Shown here piece after piece: positions 37,414 through 45,792 of a DNA stretch of 64,000 nt (position 1 is the first letter of the stretch; each line of letters begins with the position of its first letter). The position numbers and the translations under genes were made by a program. Below the pieces are notes generated by a model, which saw only the letters and a list, made by a program, of their open reading frames with translations, ran no database searches and had not been told where the DNA came from. Origin of the DNA: Paenirhizobium cremeum (lineage in GTDB: Bacteria > Pseudomonadota > Alphaproteobacteria > Rhizobiales > Rhizobiaceae); contig NZ_JAGGCS010000012.1 of NCBI RefSeq assembly GCF_022884085.1, forward strand, positions 1 through 64,000. Reading direction: 5' to 3'.

Positions 37414-39204
37414 TTGGACGCCTCCAGGACACAGACGACAGCTATCAGCTCGAACAGCGTGACAGCAGTCCTCAAACGCATCATCGCTGAAAACGGCCGC
37501 GACCACATCCGCGGATACATCTTCGCCATCATTTGTCTGGCGACCGTGGCCCTGACGACGGCGTTTACCGCCTGGATCATGGAATCCGTGGTCAACGAGG
37601 CCTTCGCCAACAAGCGCGCCGACCTCGTCTGGCTGATCTGCGGCTCCATTCTCGCTGCTTTCGTGCTGCGCGGGCTTGCGAGTTACGGTCAGGCCGTGAC
37701 TCTTTCCAAAATCGGCAACAATATCGTGGCGCGCTACCAGCGGCGGCTCTTCGCCCATCTGATGACTCTGTCGCTCGGCTATTTCACCGAATCCCGCTCG
37801 GCCCATCTCGCCGCCCAGATCAGCCAGAACATCAACGGCATCCGCGACGTGCTCAACCTGACGGTCACCTCGACGGCGCGCGACCTCTTGAGCCTCATCG
37901 CACTGATCGGCGTGATGATCTTCAAGGACCCGATGCTGACGCTGATCGTCTTCGTGGTCGCGCCGCCGCTTCTCTATGCGCTGCGCTACATTTCCAAGCG
38001 CCTGCGGGCGGCGACGAAGGAAGCGATCATCTTCAACAGCCACGTGCTGGGGGCAATGCAGGAAACCGTGCAGGGCATCGCGATCGTCAAGGCCTTCACC
38101 ATGGAGGAGCAACTCGAGCGCAAGGTCGGCACCACCATAGACGCTGCGGAAAAACGTTCGAACAGGATCGCACGACTCTCCGAGCGCACCTCGCCGCTCA
38201 CCGAAACATTCGCCGGCCTCGCCATTTCCAGCGTGCTGGCCTATGCCGCCTTCCGCTCGATCTATGGCGACATGCTGCCGGGCGCCTTCTTCTCCTTCGT
38301 CGCGGCACTGCTGATGGCCTATGAACCCGCCAAACGGCTCGCCAAGCTGCAGGTGCAGATGGAGCGGGCCGTGGTCAATGCCCGGATGATCTATGAAATC
38401 CTCGACATGCAGCCACATCAGCGGGAAAAGCCGGGTGCGGCCGATCTCGCGGTCACCGATGCATCGATCGAGTTCCGTGGCGTGACCTTTGCCTATGGGG
38501 ATGGAGAAAAGGTGCTGAAAGGCATCGACTTCGTCGCCGAAGGCGGCAAGACGACGGCGCTGGTCGGTCCCTCCGGCGCAGGCAAGTCGACCGTCATCAC
38601 ACTCATCCCGCGCTTCTACGATCCGTCAAGCGGCGAAATCCTGATCGACGGGCAGAACATCGCCGACGTGACCAAGGCATCGCTGCGCAAGCATATCGCC
38701 TATGTCTCGCAGCAGCCCTACCTCTTCGAAGGCACGATCCGCGACAACATCCGCTACGGTCGACCGGATGCGACGGATGCGGAAATCGAGGATGCCGCGC
38801 GGCTCGCCTATGCCCACGACTTCATCACCGCACAGCCGCTCGGCTACGACACCCCGGTCGGGGAAAACGGCGTAACCCTTTCCGGCGGCCAGCGGCAGCG
38901 GCTTTCGATTGCCCGTGCTCTTGTGCGCAATGCGCCGATCCTACTACTCGACGAGGCGACCTCCGCGCTCGACACCGAATCCGAGGCAGCCGTGCAGAAG
39001 GCGCTCGACCAGGCCATGCACGGCCGCACGGTGGTGGTGATAGCCCATCGTCTGTCGACCGTCATCAAGGCCGACAAGATCATCGTCATGCATGAGGGAC
39101 GGATCGCCGAGGAAGGCACGCATGAGAGCCTTGCACAGCGTCCGGACGGGCTCTACGCTCGCCTCAACAACCTGCAACCCGCCGCACAAAACGATCTCAG
39201 CTAG
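37414..39204 (+). CDS. ABC exporter, fused permease/ATPase (MsbA-like)
   Basis: A half-size exporter of 596 residues with an N-terminal six-helix membrane domain (about 35-330) and a C-terminal ATPase: Walker A GPSGAGKST near 385, signature [15 protein letters not shown], Walker B ILLLDEATSALD, H-loop IAHRLST. It resembles the MsbA/lipid-flippase group, so lipid A or another amphiphile is a plausible cargo, but substrate cannot be read from the sequence. The TTG at 37414 is chosen because GGGGATTGG lies upstream and the frame before it runs into glk; a GTG inside the first 20 residues is another option. Confidence 0.88.
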   Translation: MDASRTQTTAISSNSVTAVLKRIIAENGRDHIRGYIFAIICLATVALTTAFTAWIMESVVNEAFANKRADLVWLICGSILAAFVLRGLASYGQAVTLSKIGNNIVARYQRRLFAHLMTLSLGYFTESRSAHLAAQISQNINGIRDVLNLTVTSTARDLLSLIALIGVMIFKDPMLTLIVFVVAPPLLYALRYISKRLRAATKEAIIFNSHVLGAMQETVQGIAIVKAFTMEEQLERKVGTTIDAAEKRSNRIARLSERTSPLTETFAGLAISSVLAYAAFRSIYGDMLPGAFFSFVAALLMAYEPAKRLAKLQVQMERAVVNARMIYEILDMQPHQREKPGAADLAVTDASIEFRGVTFAYGDGEKVLKGIDFVAEGGKTTALVGPSGAGKSTVITLIPRFYDPSSGEILIDGQNIADVTKASLRKHIAYVSQQPYLFEGTIRDNIRYGRPDATDAEIEDAARLAYAHDFITAQPLGYDTPVGENGVTLSGGQRQRLSIARALVRNAPILLLDEATSALDTESEAAVQKALDQAMHGRTVVVIAHRLSTVIKADKIIVMHEGRIAEEGTHESLAQRPDGLYARLNNLQPAAQNDLS

Positions 39205-39219
39205 GGACAGCGTGAAATC

Positions 39220-40044
39220 ATGAAGGATGCAATGAAGCTCGTCGTCGTCGGTGCCGGTGGGCGCATGGGCCAGGCGCTCATCCGCATCATTCACGCGACC
39301 GAAGGCCTCACCCTTCATGCCGCCGTGGTGCGCTCGGGCTCGCCGCTGGTCGGCAAGGATGCCGGCGAGATCGCAGGCCTCGGCCCGATCGACGTTGCGG
39401 TAACCGACGATCCGCTGGCGGCCTTCCTCGACGCCCACGGGGTGATCGACTTCACCTCTCCCGCGACTACAATGGAATTTGCCGCGCTGGCCGCACAGGC
39501 CCGCATTGTCCATGTGATCGGCACCACTGGCTGTCAGCCGGAACACGAAGCGAAGATCGAGGCCGCCGCCCGCCATGCGCGGATCGTCAAATCCGGCAAT
39601 ATGAGCCTCGGCGTCAACCTGCTCTCGGTGCTCGTGCAGCAGGCGGCCCGCGCGCTCGACGCGGCCGGATGGGACATCGAGGTCCTAGAAATGCATCACA
39701 AGCACAAGGTGGACGCTCCCTCGGGAACGGCGCTGCTGCTCGGCGAGGCAGCCGCCAAGGGCCGCGATATCGACCTTGCCGGCCATTCGGTGCGCGTGCG
39801 CGACGGCCACACCGGCCCCCGGGAGGCCGGCTCCATCGGCTTTGCCACGCTACGCGGCGGCTCCGTCGTCGGAGAACATTCGGTCATCCTCGCCGGCGAA
39901 GGCGAGTTGGTGACGCTTTCCCACAGCGCCGGCGACCGCACGATCTTCGCGCGCGGCGCGGTCAAGGCAGCGCTATGGGCCTATGGCCAGAAGCCCGGCC
40001 TCTATTCCATGCTCGACGTGCTCGGGCTCAATCCCACCAAATAA
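39220..40044 (+). CDS. dapB: 4-hydroxy-tetrahydrodipicolinate reductase
   Basis: NAD(P)H-dependent step of lysine and meso-diaminopimelate synthesis. The 274-residue protein has the dinucleotide motif [11 protein letters not shown] (about 9-19) and the signature [15 protein letters not shown] with catalytic His-His and Lys. The ATG at 39220 is supported by its position 15 bp after the exporter stop; a second ATG lies four codons later. gpmA follows after 23 bp. Confidence 0.96.
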   Translation: MKDAMKLVVVGAGGRMGQALIRIIHATEGLTLHAAVVRSGSPLVGKDAGEIAGLGPIDVAVTDDPLAAFLDAHGVIDFTSPATTMEFAALAAQARIVHVIGTTGCQPEHEAKIEAAARHARIVKSGNMSLGVNLLSVLVQQAARALDAAGWDIEVLEMHHKHKVDAPSGTALLLGEAAAKGRDIDLAGHSVRVRDGHTGPREAGSIGFATLRGGSVVGEHSVILAGEGELVTLSHSAGDRTIFARGAVKAALWAYGQKPGLYSMLDVLGLNPTK

Positions 40045-40067
40045 TTCTGCCTCGGAGGATTTTTGCA

Positions 40068-40703
40068 ATGACTGGTACCCTCGTGCTCGTACGTCACGGC
40101 CAGAGCGAATGGAACCTCAAAAACCTTTTCACCGGCTGGCGCGATCCGGACCTGACCGAGCTTGGCGTGCAGGAAGCCAATGCCGGCGGCAAGGCGCTTG
40201 CCGACTACGGCATCAAGTTCGACGTCGCCTATACATCGGCACTCAGCCGCGCCCAGAAGACCTGCCAGATCGTGCTCGACAATGTCGGCCAGCCCAACCT
40301 CGAGACCATCCGCGACGAGGCGCTGAACGAGCGTGACTACGGCGATCTCTCCGGCCTCAACAAGGACGATGCCCGCGCTAAATGGGGCGAGGAACAGGTG
40401 CATATCTGGCGCCGCTCCTACGACGTTCCGCCGCCGGGCGGCGAAAGCCTGCGCGACACCGGCGCCCGCGTCTGGCCCTATTACATGACGGAAATCCTGC
40501 CGCGCGTCCTCAGGGGCGAAACGGTGCTGGTTGCCGCCCACGGCAATTCTCTGCGCGCCCTCGTCATGGTGCTCGACCGCCTCTCCAAGGAAGAGATCCT
40601 CAAGCTCAACCTCGCGACCGGGGTTCCGATGGTCTACAAGCTCAAGGCCGACTCAACCGTCGCTTCCAAGGAAGTGCTCGGCGACATGTCCGGCGCCCAC
40701 TGA
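40068..40703 (+). CDS. gpmA: 2,3-bisphosphoglycerate-dependent phosphoglycerate mutase
   Basis: Interconverts 3- and 2-phosphoglycerate. The 211-residue protein shows the phosphohistidine motif [18 protein letters not shown] near residue 8, the active-site [24 protein letters not shown], and the second His in [12 protein letters not shown]. The short alphaproteobacterial form lacks part of the C-terminal tail seen in E. coli GpmA. GGAGG lies 9 nt before the ATG. It ends in a strong terminator. Confidence 0.95.
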   Translation: MTGTLVLVRHGQSEWNLKNLFTGWRDPDLTELGVQEANAGGKALADYGIKFDVAYTSALSRAQKTCQIVLDNVGQPNLETIRDEALNERDYGDLSGLNKDDARAKWGEEQVHIWRRSYDVPPPGGESLRDTGARVWPYYMTEILPRVLRGETVLVAAHGNSLRALVMVLDRLSKEEILKLNLATGVPMVYKLKADSTVASKEVLGDMSGAH

Positions 40704-40712
40704 GAAATTCGA

Positions 40713-40741
40713 GGCGCGCCGGAGACCGGCGCGCCCTCTTC
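40713..40741 (+). terminator. Terminator of gpmA
   Basis: A perfect 10-bp stem (40713-40722 with 40726-40735), a 3-nt loop and CTCTT follow the gpmA stop by 10 bp. It may also serve phnF, which converges from the other side. Confidence 0.8.
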
Positions 40742-40764
40742 CCGCCGGGCAGGCTATCTCCCGA

Positions 40765-41502
40765 TCAGCCACCGATGGTGAACTGGACGCGATCCGCAGG
40801 AAAGCGCGTGATCGAATACTGGATGGGTTCACCGTCGGGGTCGGTATTGAGTGCACGGGTGACGAGAACGATCGCGCCCGGCGTCAACTCCAGCGTGGCG
40901 ACGTCATCCGGTTCCGCGTGCCGGGCAGTGATTTCGGTCTTATCCCGCAGGTAGTCGCCGACGCCGAACTCCGACAACGCCTTTGTCACCGAACCCGTCT
41001 TAGCGAAGACTTCCGCAATGCCCTCGAAGCGGGCCGCGGGAAACCAGGTCGTTGCCCGCGAAAGAGCGCGGCCGTCAGCCTTGCGCACCGCTTCCAGCCT
41101 GATAACCTCGGTTCCGGGCGCAAGCTTCAGCCAGCGGGCGACCTCGGCCGTGGCAATCTCGCGCGCCGATGACAGGAGAAATCCCTCGATATCGCGCGCC
41201 TGGCGACCTATGCCCTGGGTGAAGCGTGTTCGCTTGGAAATCGGGAAATTGAAGCGGTCCTTCACCTCGATCATCGTTCCGCGGCCTTGCATGGCGCGAA
41301 CGATGCCCTCCTGCCCGAGCGCCGCCAACGCGCTGCGGATCGTATGACGATTCACGCCGAACTGCTCGGCCAGCACTGTTTCCGGCGGCACCATGCCGGT
41401 CGAGTCATATTCGCCCGCAGAGATATTCGCCCTGATCTTGTCGGCGATCTGGCGCCAAAGCGCCACGCCCTTCTGCCTCTGAACCGTTGCCACGTCCGTC
41501 AT
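40765..41502 (-). CDS. phnF: GntR/HutC-family repressor PhnF of the phosphonate genes
   Basis: Transcriptional regulator of 245 residues. The N-terminal winged helix (about 15-80) contains GVNRHTIRSALAALGQEGIV, and a UTRA ligand-binding domain fills the rest. PhnF proteins repress phn operons and are released by a phosphonate-pathway ligand that is not well known. It is divergent from phnG; the 83-bp gap between them carries a palindrome of the right type for its operator. Its own start codon overlaps a Pho box. Confidence 0.93.
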   Translation of the reverse strand: MTDVATVQRQKGVALWRQIADKIRANISAGEYDSTGMVPPETVLAEQFGVNRHTIRSALAALGQEGIVRAMQGRGTMIEVKDRFNFPISKRTRFTQGIGRQARDIEGFLLSSAREIATAEVARWLKLAPGTEVIRLEAVRKADGRALSRATTWFPAARFEGIAEVFAKTGSVTKALSEFGVGDYLRDKTEITARHAEPDDVATLELTPGAIVLVTRALNTDPDGEPIQYSITRFPADRVQFTIGG

Positions 41503-41538
41503 GTCACACGCTTGTCACGCTCGATTGGTAGCTATAAT
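41501..41538 (+). promoter_or_regulatory. Pho box and -10 box: PhoB-dependent promoter of phnG
   Basis: Two 11-bp direct repeats, ATGTCACACGC (41501-41511) and TTGTCACGCTC (41512-41522), match the CTGTCAY-N4 Pho box pattern at the core TGTCAC. A perfect TATAAT is at 41533-41538, exactly 10 bp after the second repeat. That is the standard spacing when the Pho box replaces the -35 element. The first repeat overlaps the phnF start codon. Confidence 0.75.
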
Positions 41539-41552
41539 TTAACTTGTATAGT

Positions 41553-41570
41553 TGTCTATATTAATAGACA
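41553..41570. promoter_or_regulatory. Candidate PhnF operator
   Basis: The inverted repeat TGTCTAT-ATTA-ATAGACA is perfect over 7 bp per arm. It lies between the predicted phnG transcription start and the phnG ribosome site, where a HutC-type repressor would block transcription. A further TGTATAG half-site is at 41545-41551. Confidence 0.7.
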
Positions 41571-41585
41571 TTTTGAGGTTTGGCA

Positions 41586-42056
41586 ATGGACACCGCAGAA
41601 CAAGACAGGGCGACCGGTTCGCCGCAGCGAAAGAGGGTGACGGACCTGCTGGCCAGGGCGACTGTCACCGAACTGAAAACCGTTTGGGAGACCCTGGAAC
41701 CGCAACCCGCTGTCGAGGCGCTGCGCGGACCGGAGACCGGCCTCGTCATGGTGCGCGGACGCATCGGCGGCGGCGGCGCGGCCTTTAATCTCGGCGAGGC
41801 AACCGTCAGCAGGGCAGCGGTCCGGCTTTCATCCGGAACCGTCGGCCACGGACATGTACTCGGCACCGACCGCAGCCGGGCCCGGCTTGCCGCGATCTTC
41901 GATGCACTGTGGCAGGAGGCCGAACACCGGCCTTTCATCGAAGCGCAGTTGCTCCAGCCCGTCGCCGCCCGCATCGAAGCCGCGGAACGCAGCAAGGCGG
42001 AAGAGACGGCGGCGACCCGCGTCGATTTCTTCACCATGGTAAGGGGAGAGGAATGA
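41586..42056 (+). CDS. phnG: C-P lyase core subunit PhnG
   Basis: Part of the PhnGHIJ core complex that transfers the triphosphate of ATP from adenine to phosphonate. The 156-residue protein carries the PhnG pattern: LARATVTELKTVWE near the N-terminus, LVMVRGRIGGGGAAFNLGE, and GHGHVLGTDRSRARLAAIFDA. GAGG lies 7 nt before the ATG at 41586. Its stop overlaps the phnH start. Confidence 0.95.
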   Translation: MDTAEQDRATGSPQRKRVTDLLARATVTELKTVWETLEPQPAVEALRGPETGLVMVRGRIGGGGAAFNLGEATVSRAAVRLSSGTVGHGHVLGTDRSRARLAAIFDALWQEAEHRPFIEAQLLQPVAARIEAAERSKAEETAATRVDFFTMVRGEE

Positions 42057-42664
42057 TGGACCCGAAAACCGATGCCCTGACCGGCGGCTTCACCGAACCG
42101 GTTTTCCATGCCCAGAGCGTCTTTCGCACCCTGATGGACTGCATGGCGCGCCCGGGCAGCATCCGTACCGTCGCGCCACAGGTCAGCCCGCCGCCGCCCC
42201 TCGGCCCGGCGGCAGGAGCGATTGCGTTGACCCTTTGCGACCACGATACGCCGGTCTGGCTCACGGCCGGGCTTTCAAAATCGCCAGTCGGCGACTGGAT
42301 CGCCTTCCACACCGGCGCTCCGCTGACCCGCGAAAAGGTCGAAGCCCGCTTCGCTTTTGCGGAAGCCGGCACGACACTCGCCTCCTTCGGCCTCTTTTCT
42401 TCCGGGACCCAGGAATATCCGGACCGTTCGACGACCATCGTCATCGAAGTCGCAAGCCTCGAAGGCGGACCGGGTCTCGCGGTCACCGGTCCGGGTATCA
42501 AGGAAACAGCGCATATCGCGCCAAAGGGCCTGCCGGAGATGTTTCTGAGGCAATGGGCCGACAACCGGGCGCTTTTCCCGCGCGGCGTCGACGTCGTGCT
42601 GACGGCGGGCAGCGAAATGCTCGGCCTGCCGCGGACATGCAAGATCACCGCAAGGGAGATGTGA
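42053..42664 (+). CDS. phnH: C-P lyase core subunit PhnH
   Basis: Homodimer-forming subunit of the PhnGHIJ core, 203 residues. Family stretches include GGFTEPVFHAQSVFRTLMDCMARPG at the N-terminus (with the conserved MARPG) and LFPRGVDVVL near the end. PhnH lacks a known catalytic centre and supports PhnI/PhnJ. Two adjacent ATGs (42053, 42056) fit the AGGGGAGAGG site. It overlaps phnG by 4 bp. Confidence 0.95.
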   Translation: MMDPKTDALTGGFTEPVFHAQSVFRTLMDCMARPGSIRTVAPQVSPPPPLGPAAGAIALTLCDHDTPVWLTAGLSKSPVGDWIAFHTGAPLTREKVEARFAFAEAGTTLASFGLFSSGTQEYPDRSTTIVIEVASLEGGPGLAVTGPGIKETAHIAPKGLPEMFLRQWADNRALFPRGVDVVLTAGSEMLGLPRTCKITAREM

Positions 42665-42668
42665 GACC

Positions 42669-43781
42669 ATGTATGTTGCCGTAAAGGGTGGCGAGGCGGC
42701 CATCGCAAACGCTCACCGCCTGCTCGCCGACCGGCGCCGAGGCGACCGTTCGCTGCCCTCGCTCACGATCGAGCAAATCGTCGAACAACTCGGCCTCGCG
42801 GTCGACCGCGTCATGGCCGAGGCATCGCTGCATGACCGGGCGCTTGCCGCCCTCTCCGTCAAGCAGGCGCGGGGCGACATGATCGAGGCGATCTTTCTGC
42901 TCCGCGCCTATCGCACGACATTACCGCGCTTCGGCTATTCCGTCCCGATCGACACCGGCCGCATGCGCGTGGAGCGGCGTATTTCTGCGACCTACAAGGA
43001 CCTGCCGGGCGGACAGCTGCTCGGGCCGACCTTCGACTACACCCATCGGCTTCTCGATGTCTCCATGCTCGAGGATGCGGATGTGGAAGAGCCCGCTCTT
43101 CGCCCGGCCAGCGATGAAAAGGTCATGCGCGTTTCCGACATTCTCGCTCAGGAAGGCCTTGTCGAGGCTGACGGCGACATGCCGGAGGATCATATCGCGG
43201 GCGACATTACCCGCGAGCCGATCGAGTTTCCTATGGCCCGCGACCTGCGCCTTCAGGCACTTGCGCGCGGCGACGAGGGCTTTCTGTTGGCGCTCGCCTA
43301 CTCGACACAGCGCGGCTATGGCCGCACCCACCCCTTTGCTGGCGAAATCCGGATCGGAGAAGTGGATGTGGAGATCGAGGTCCCGGAACTGGGCTTTGCC
43401 GTATCGCTTGGCCCTATCCGCGTAACCGAATGCCAGATGGTGAACCAGTTCAAGGGTTCGGCCAAGGCTCCGCCGCAATTCACCCGCGGATACGGGCTCG
43501 TGTTCGGCCAGAGCGAACGCAAGGCCATGGCGATGTCGCTGGTCGATCGCGCACTTCGCGCGAGCGAACTCGGCGAGGACATCGTCGCTCCGGCGCAGGA
43601 CGAGGAATTCGTCATATCCCATTCCGACAACGTGCAGGCGACCGGCTTCGTGGAACACCTCAAGCTGCCGCATTACGTCGACTTCCAGGCCGAACTCGAT
43701 CTCGTCCGCCGCATGCGCCGCGACTTCGACGCCGCACGCGGCGAAACGGACGCCGACGCCCGCGCCGAGGCTGCGGAATGA
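42669..43781 (+). CDS. phnI: C-P lyase core subunit PhnI (nucleosidase)
   Basis: Catalytic subunit displacing adenine from ATP by phosphonate (with G, H and L), 370 residues. It starts with MYVAVKGGEAAI, typical of PhnI, and has QARGDMIEAIFLLRAYRTTLPRFGY and, near the C-terminus, YGLVFGQSERKAMAMSLVDRAL and LKLPHYVDFQAELDL. It begins 4 bp after phnH. Unlike the other core genes it is not tightly linked to its successor: 139 bp separate it from phnJ, holding an antisense small gene. Confidence 0.96.
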   Translation: MYVAVKGGEAAIANAHRLLADRRRGDRSLPSLTIEQIVEQLGLAVDRVMAEASLHDRALAALSVKQARGDMIEAIFLLRAYRTTLPRFGYSVPIDTGRMRVERRISATYKDLPGGQLLGPTFDYTHRLLDVSMLEDADVEEPALRPASDEKVMRVSDILAQEGLVEADGDMPEDHIAGDITREPIEFPMARDLRLQALARGDEGFLLALAYSTQRGYGRTHPFAGEIRIGEVDVEIEVPELGFAVSLGPIRVTECQMVNQFKGSAKAPPQFTRGYGLVFGQSERKAMAMSLVDRALRASELGEDIVAPAQDEEFVISHSDNVQATGFVEHLKLPHYVDFQAELDLVRRMRRDFDAARGETDADARAEAAE

Positions 43782-43792
43782 CCCGCGTCAGC

Positions 43793-43885
43793 CTAGTCCC
43801 TTTCCTCTTGGAACCAATATGCGCTGACAACGGTCGCGGCGATCATGGTCGCGATGATGATCGTAAGTATCACGCTGACTTCCAT
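43793..43885 (-). CDS. Putative 30-residue single-helix membrane peptide, antisense between phnI and phnJ
   Basis: A 31-codon frame on the minus strand inside the phnI-phnJ gap. The product starts MEVSVILTIIIATMIAATVV, a strong membrane helix, and ends with a polar tail SAYWFQEERD. AAGGAGGT lies 7 nt upstream of the ATG, a perfect Shine-Dalgarno at ideal spacing, which is better than that of most genes here. No promoter is evident, and a chance hydrophobic frame cannot be excluded. Its small size and topology recall regulatory membrane peptides (CydX- or KdpF-like), but there is no family link that I recognise. Confidence 0.5.
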   Translation of the reverse strand: MEVSVILTIIIATMIAATVVSAYWFQEERD

Positions 43886-43920
43886 ACCCAGCACCTCCTT
43901 CAGAGCAAGGACAACGCCCG

Positions 43921-44823
43921 ATGACGCAAGAAGTTTCGCAGTATGGCGACCTGGCGAGTTATAATTTCGCCTATTTGGACGAACAGACCAAGCGGATGAT
44001 CCGCCGCGCAATCCTGAAGGCCATCGCAATACCCGGCTATCAGGTGCCCTTCGCCTCCCGGGAGATGCCCATGCCCTATGGCTGGGGGACCGGCGGGGTG
44101 CAGGTCACGGCCTCGGTCCTCGGACCCGAGGACGTGCTGAAGGTGATAGACCAGGGCGCCGACGATACGACCAATGCCGTTTCGATCCGGGCCTTCTTCC
44201 AGAAGGTGGCCAATGTCGCGGTCACCACCCACACCCGCGAGGCGACGATCATCCAGACCCGCCATCGCATTCCCGAGGAAAAGCTCTCGGAAAACCAGAT
44301 TCTGGTCTATCAGGTGCCGATCCCTGAACCGTTGCGCTTCCTCGAACCTCGCGAGACGGAAACCCGCAAGATGCATGCGCTGGAAGAATACGGCCTCATG
44401 CATGTGAAGCTCTACGAGGACATCGCCCGAAACGGCAGGATCGCCACCACCTATGCCTATCCGGTCAAGGTCGCCGGCCGTTACGTGATGGATCCATCGC
44501 CGACGCCGAAATTCGACAATCCGAAAATGCATATGTCGGAGGCGCTCCAGCTTTTCGGCGCCGGGCGCGAAAAGCGGATCTATGCGGTTCCCCCCTTTAC
44601 CGAAGTCGTCAGCCTCGATTTCGAGGACCATCCTTTCGAGATCCAGCGCTTCGACAAGCCCTGCGCGCTCTGCGGCGCCGAGAACGTCTATCTCGACGAG
44701 GTCATTCTCGATGACAAGGGCGGGCGCATGTTCGTCTGCTCCGACACCGACCATTGCGAGGAGCGCCGGGAACACGGCCATGCCGGCCACCTGCTGGCAA
44801 CGGACAGGGAGGCGGCGGAATGA
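43921..44823 (+). CDS. phnJ: C-P lyase catalytic subunit PhnJ (radical SAM)
   Basis: Cleaves the C-P bond of 5-phosphoribosyl 1-phosphonate by radical chemistry, giving alkane and ribose 1,2-cyclic phosphate 5-phosphate. The 300-residue protein keeps the four cluster-region cysteines at 248, 251, 273 and 279, with the spacing of E. coli PhnJ (241, 244, 266, 272). It also keeps the glycyl-radical glycine (Gly39 in AIPGYQVPF, E. coli Gly32). The conserved EMPMPYGWGTGGVQ follows. All catalytic residues known to me are intact, so the pathway should be active. Confidence 0.97.
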   Translation: MTQEVSQYGDLASYNFAYLDEQTKRMIRRAILKAIAIPGYQVPFASREMPMPYGWGTGGVQVTASVLGPEDVLKVIDQGADDTTNAVSIRAFFQKVANVAVTTHTREATIIQTRHRIPEEKLSENQILVYQVPIPEPLRFLEPRETETRKMHALEEYGLMHVKLYEDIARNGRIATTYAYPVKVAGRYVMDPSPTPKFDNPKMHMSEALQLFGAGREKRIYAVPPFTEVVSLDFEDHPFEIQRFDKPCALCGAENVYLDEVILDDKGGRMFVCSDTDHCEERREHGHAGHLLATDREAAE

Positions 44824-44836
44824 ACTTCATTCACGA

Positions 44837-44978
44837 TAAAGCCCCTTCCCCAACCCCTCCCCACAGGGAGGAGGGGCTTAATCTGCCGCACTCGCGTCGG
44901 AATGGGACAGAGGCATTGCCACCGGTGTTCTCCCCCCTTGTGGGGGCGATGGGCGGCAGCCCAGAGGGGGTCTTCCGT
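44837..44978. repeat. Rhizobial GC-rich palindromic intergenic repeat
   Basis: This gap contains stacked inverted repeats. The first has AAGCCCC (44839-44845) pairing with GGGGCTT (44873-44879), with CCCTCCC/GGGAGG inside. The second has a CCCCCCTTGTGGGGG palindrome at 44932-44946, followed by another GGCGGCAGCCC unit and GAGGGGGT. The layout and wording (CCCCACAAGGGGGG on the other strand) match the short palindromic elements scattered between genes in Rhizobiaceae. It is inserted between phnJ and phnK and has no coding sense. Confidence 0.75.
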
Positions 44979-45001
44979 CACAATGTAAGGAACGTTTCGC
45001 A

Positions 45002-45778
45002 ATGACCGACCAACCGCTTCTCAAGGTTCGAAACCTGTCGAAATTTTACGGCAGCCGCATCGGCTGCAGCAATGTCGCCTTCGAACTCTGGCCGGGAGAG
45101 GTTCTCGCCATCGTCGGCGAGTCCGGTTCGGGCAAAACCACCCTGCTCAACTGCATCTCGACCCGGCTGATGCCGACGACCGGCAGCGTTGAATATCACA
45201 TGCGCGACGGCCAATACCGCGACCTCTACCACATGAACGAGGCCGAGCGCCGCTTCCTGATGCGCACCGACTGGGGCTTCGTGCACCAGAACCCGGCCGA
45301 CGGCCTGCGCATGACGGTGTCCGCCGGCGCGAATGTCGGCGAACGGCTGATGGCGGTCGGCGACCGGCACTACGGCCGCATTCGCCAGACGGCGTCGGAG
45401 TGGCTGGAGCGCGTTGAAATTTCCACGGACCGCATCGACGACCAGCCGCGCGCCTTTTCGGGCGGCATGCGCCAGCGCCTGCAGATCGCCCGCAATCTCG
45501 TGACCGGCCCGCGGCTTGTTTTCATGGACGAGCCGACCGGGGGCCTCGACGTTTCCGTCCAGGCGCGCCTGCTCGACCTCGTGCGCGGTCTCGTCAACGA
45601 TCTCGGCCTTGCAGCCATCGTCGTCACCCATGATCTGGCCGTCGCCCGCCTTCTTTCCCATCGCATGATGGTGATGAAGGACGGACATGTGATCGAGCAC
45701 GGCCTGACCGACCGGGTGCTGGACGACCCGCGCAAACCCTACACCCAACTGCTCGTCTCCTCGATCCTGCAGGTCTGA
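45002..45778 (+). CDS. phnK: C-P lyase ABC-type subunit PhnK
   Basis: ABC-family ATPase bound to the PhnGHIJ core rather than a transporter, 258 residues. Walker [12 protein letters not shown] (about 40-50), signature FSGGMRQRLQIARNL and Walker B LVFMDEPTGGLDVS are intact. It also has the PhnK-typical GSVEYHMRDGQYRDLYHM insertion. AAGGA precedes the ATG at a spacing of 10. The repeat upstream separates it from phnJ. phnL follows after 14 bp. Confidence 0.94.
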   Translation: MTDQPLLKVRNLSKFYGSRIGCSNVAFELWPGEVLAIVGESGSGKTTLLNCISTRLMPTTGSVEYHMRDGQYRDLYHMNEAERRFLMRTDWGFVHQNPADGLRMTVSAGANVGERLMAVGDRHYGRIRQTASEWLERVEISTDRIDDQPRAFSGGMRQRLQIARNLVTGPRLVFMDEPTGGLDVSVQARLLDLVRGLVNDLGLAAIVVTHDLAVARLLSHRMMVMKDGHVIEHGLTDRVLDDPRKPYTQLLVSSILQV

Positions 45779-45792
45779 GAACAGGAAAAACC

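Noticed and set aside
44754..45005. Short plus-strand frame across the phnJ-phnK gap
   Set aside because: It runs through the palindromic repeat and has a low-complexity Pro/Gly-rich translation.
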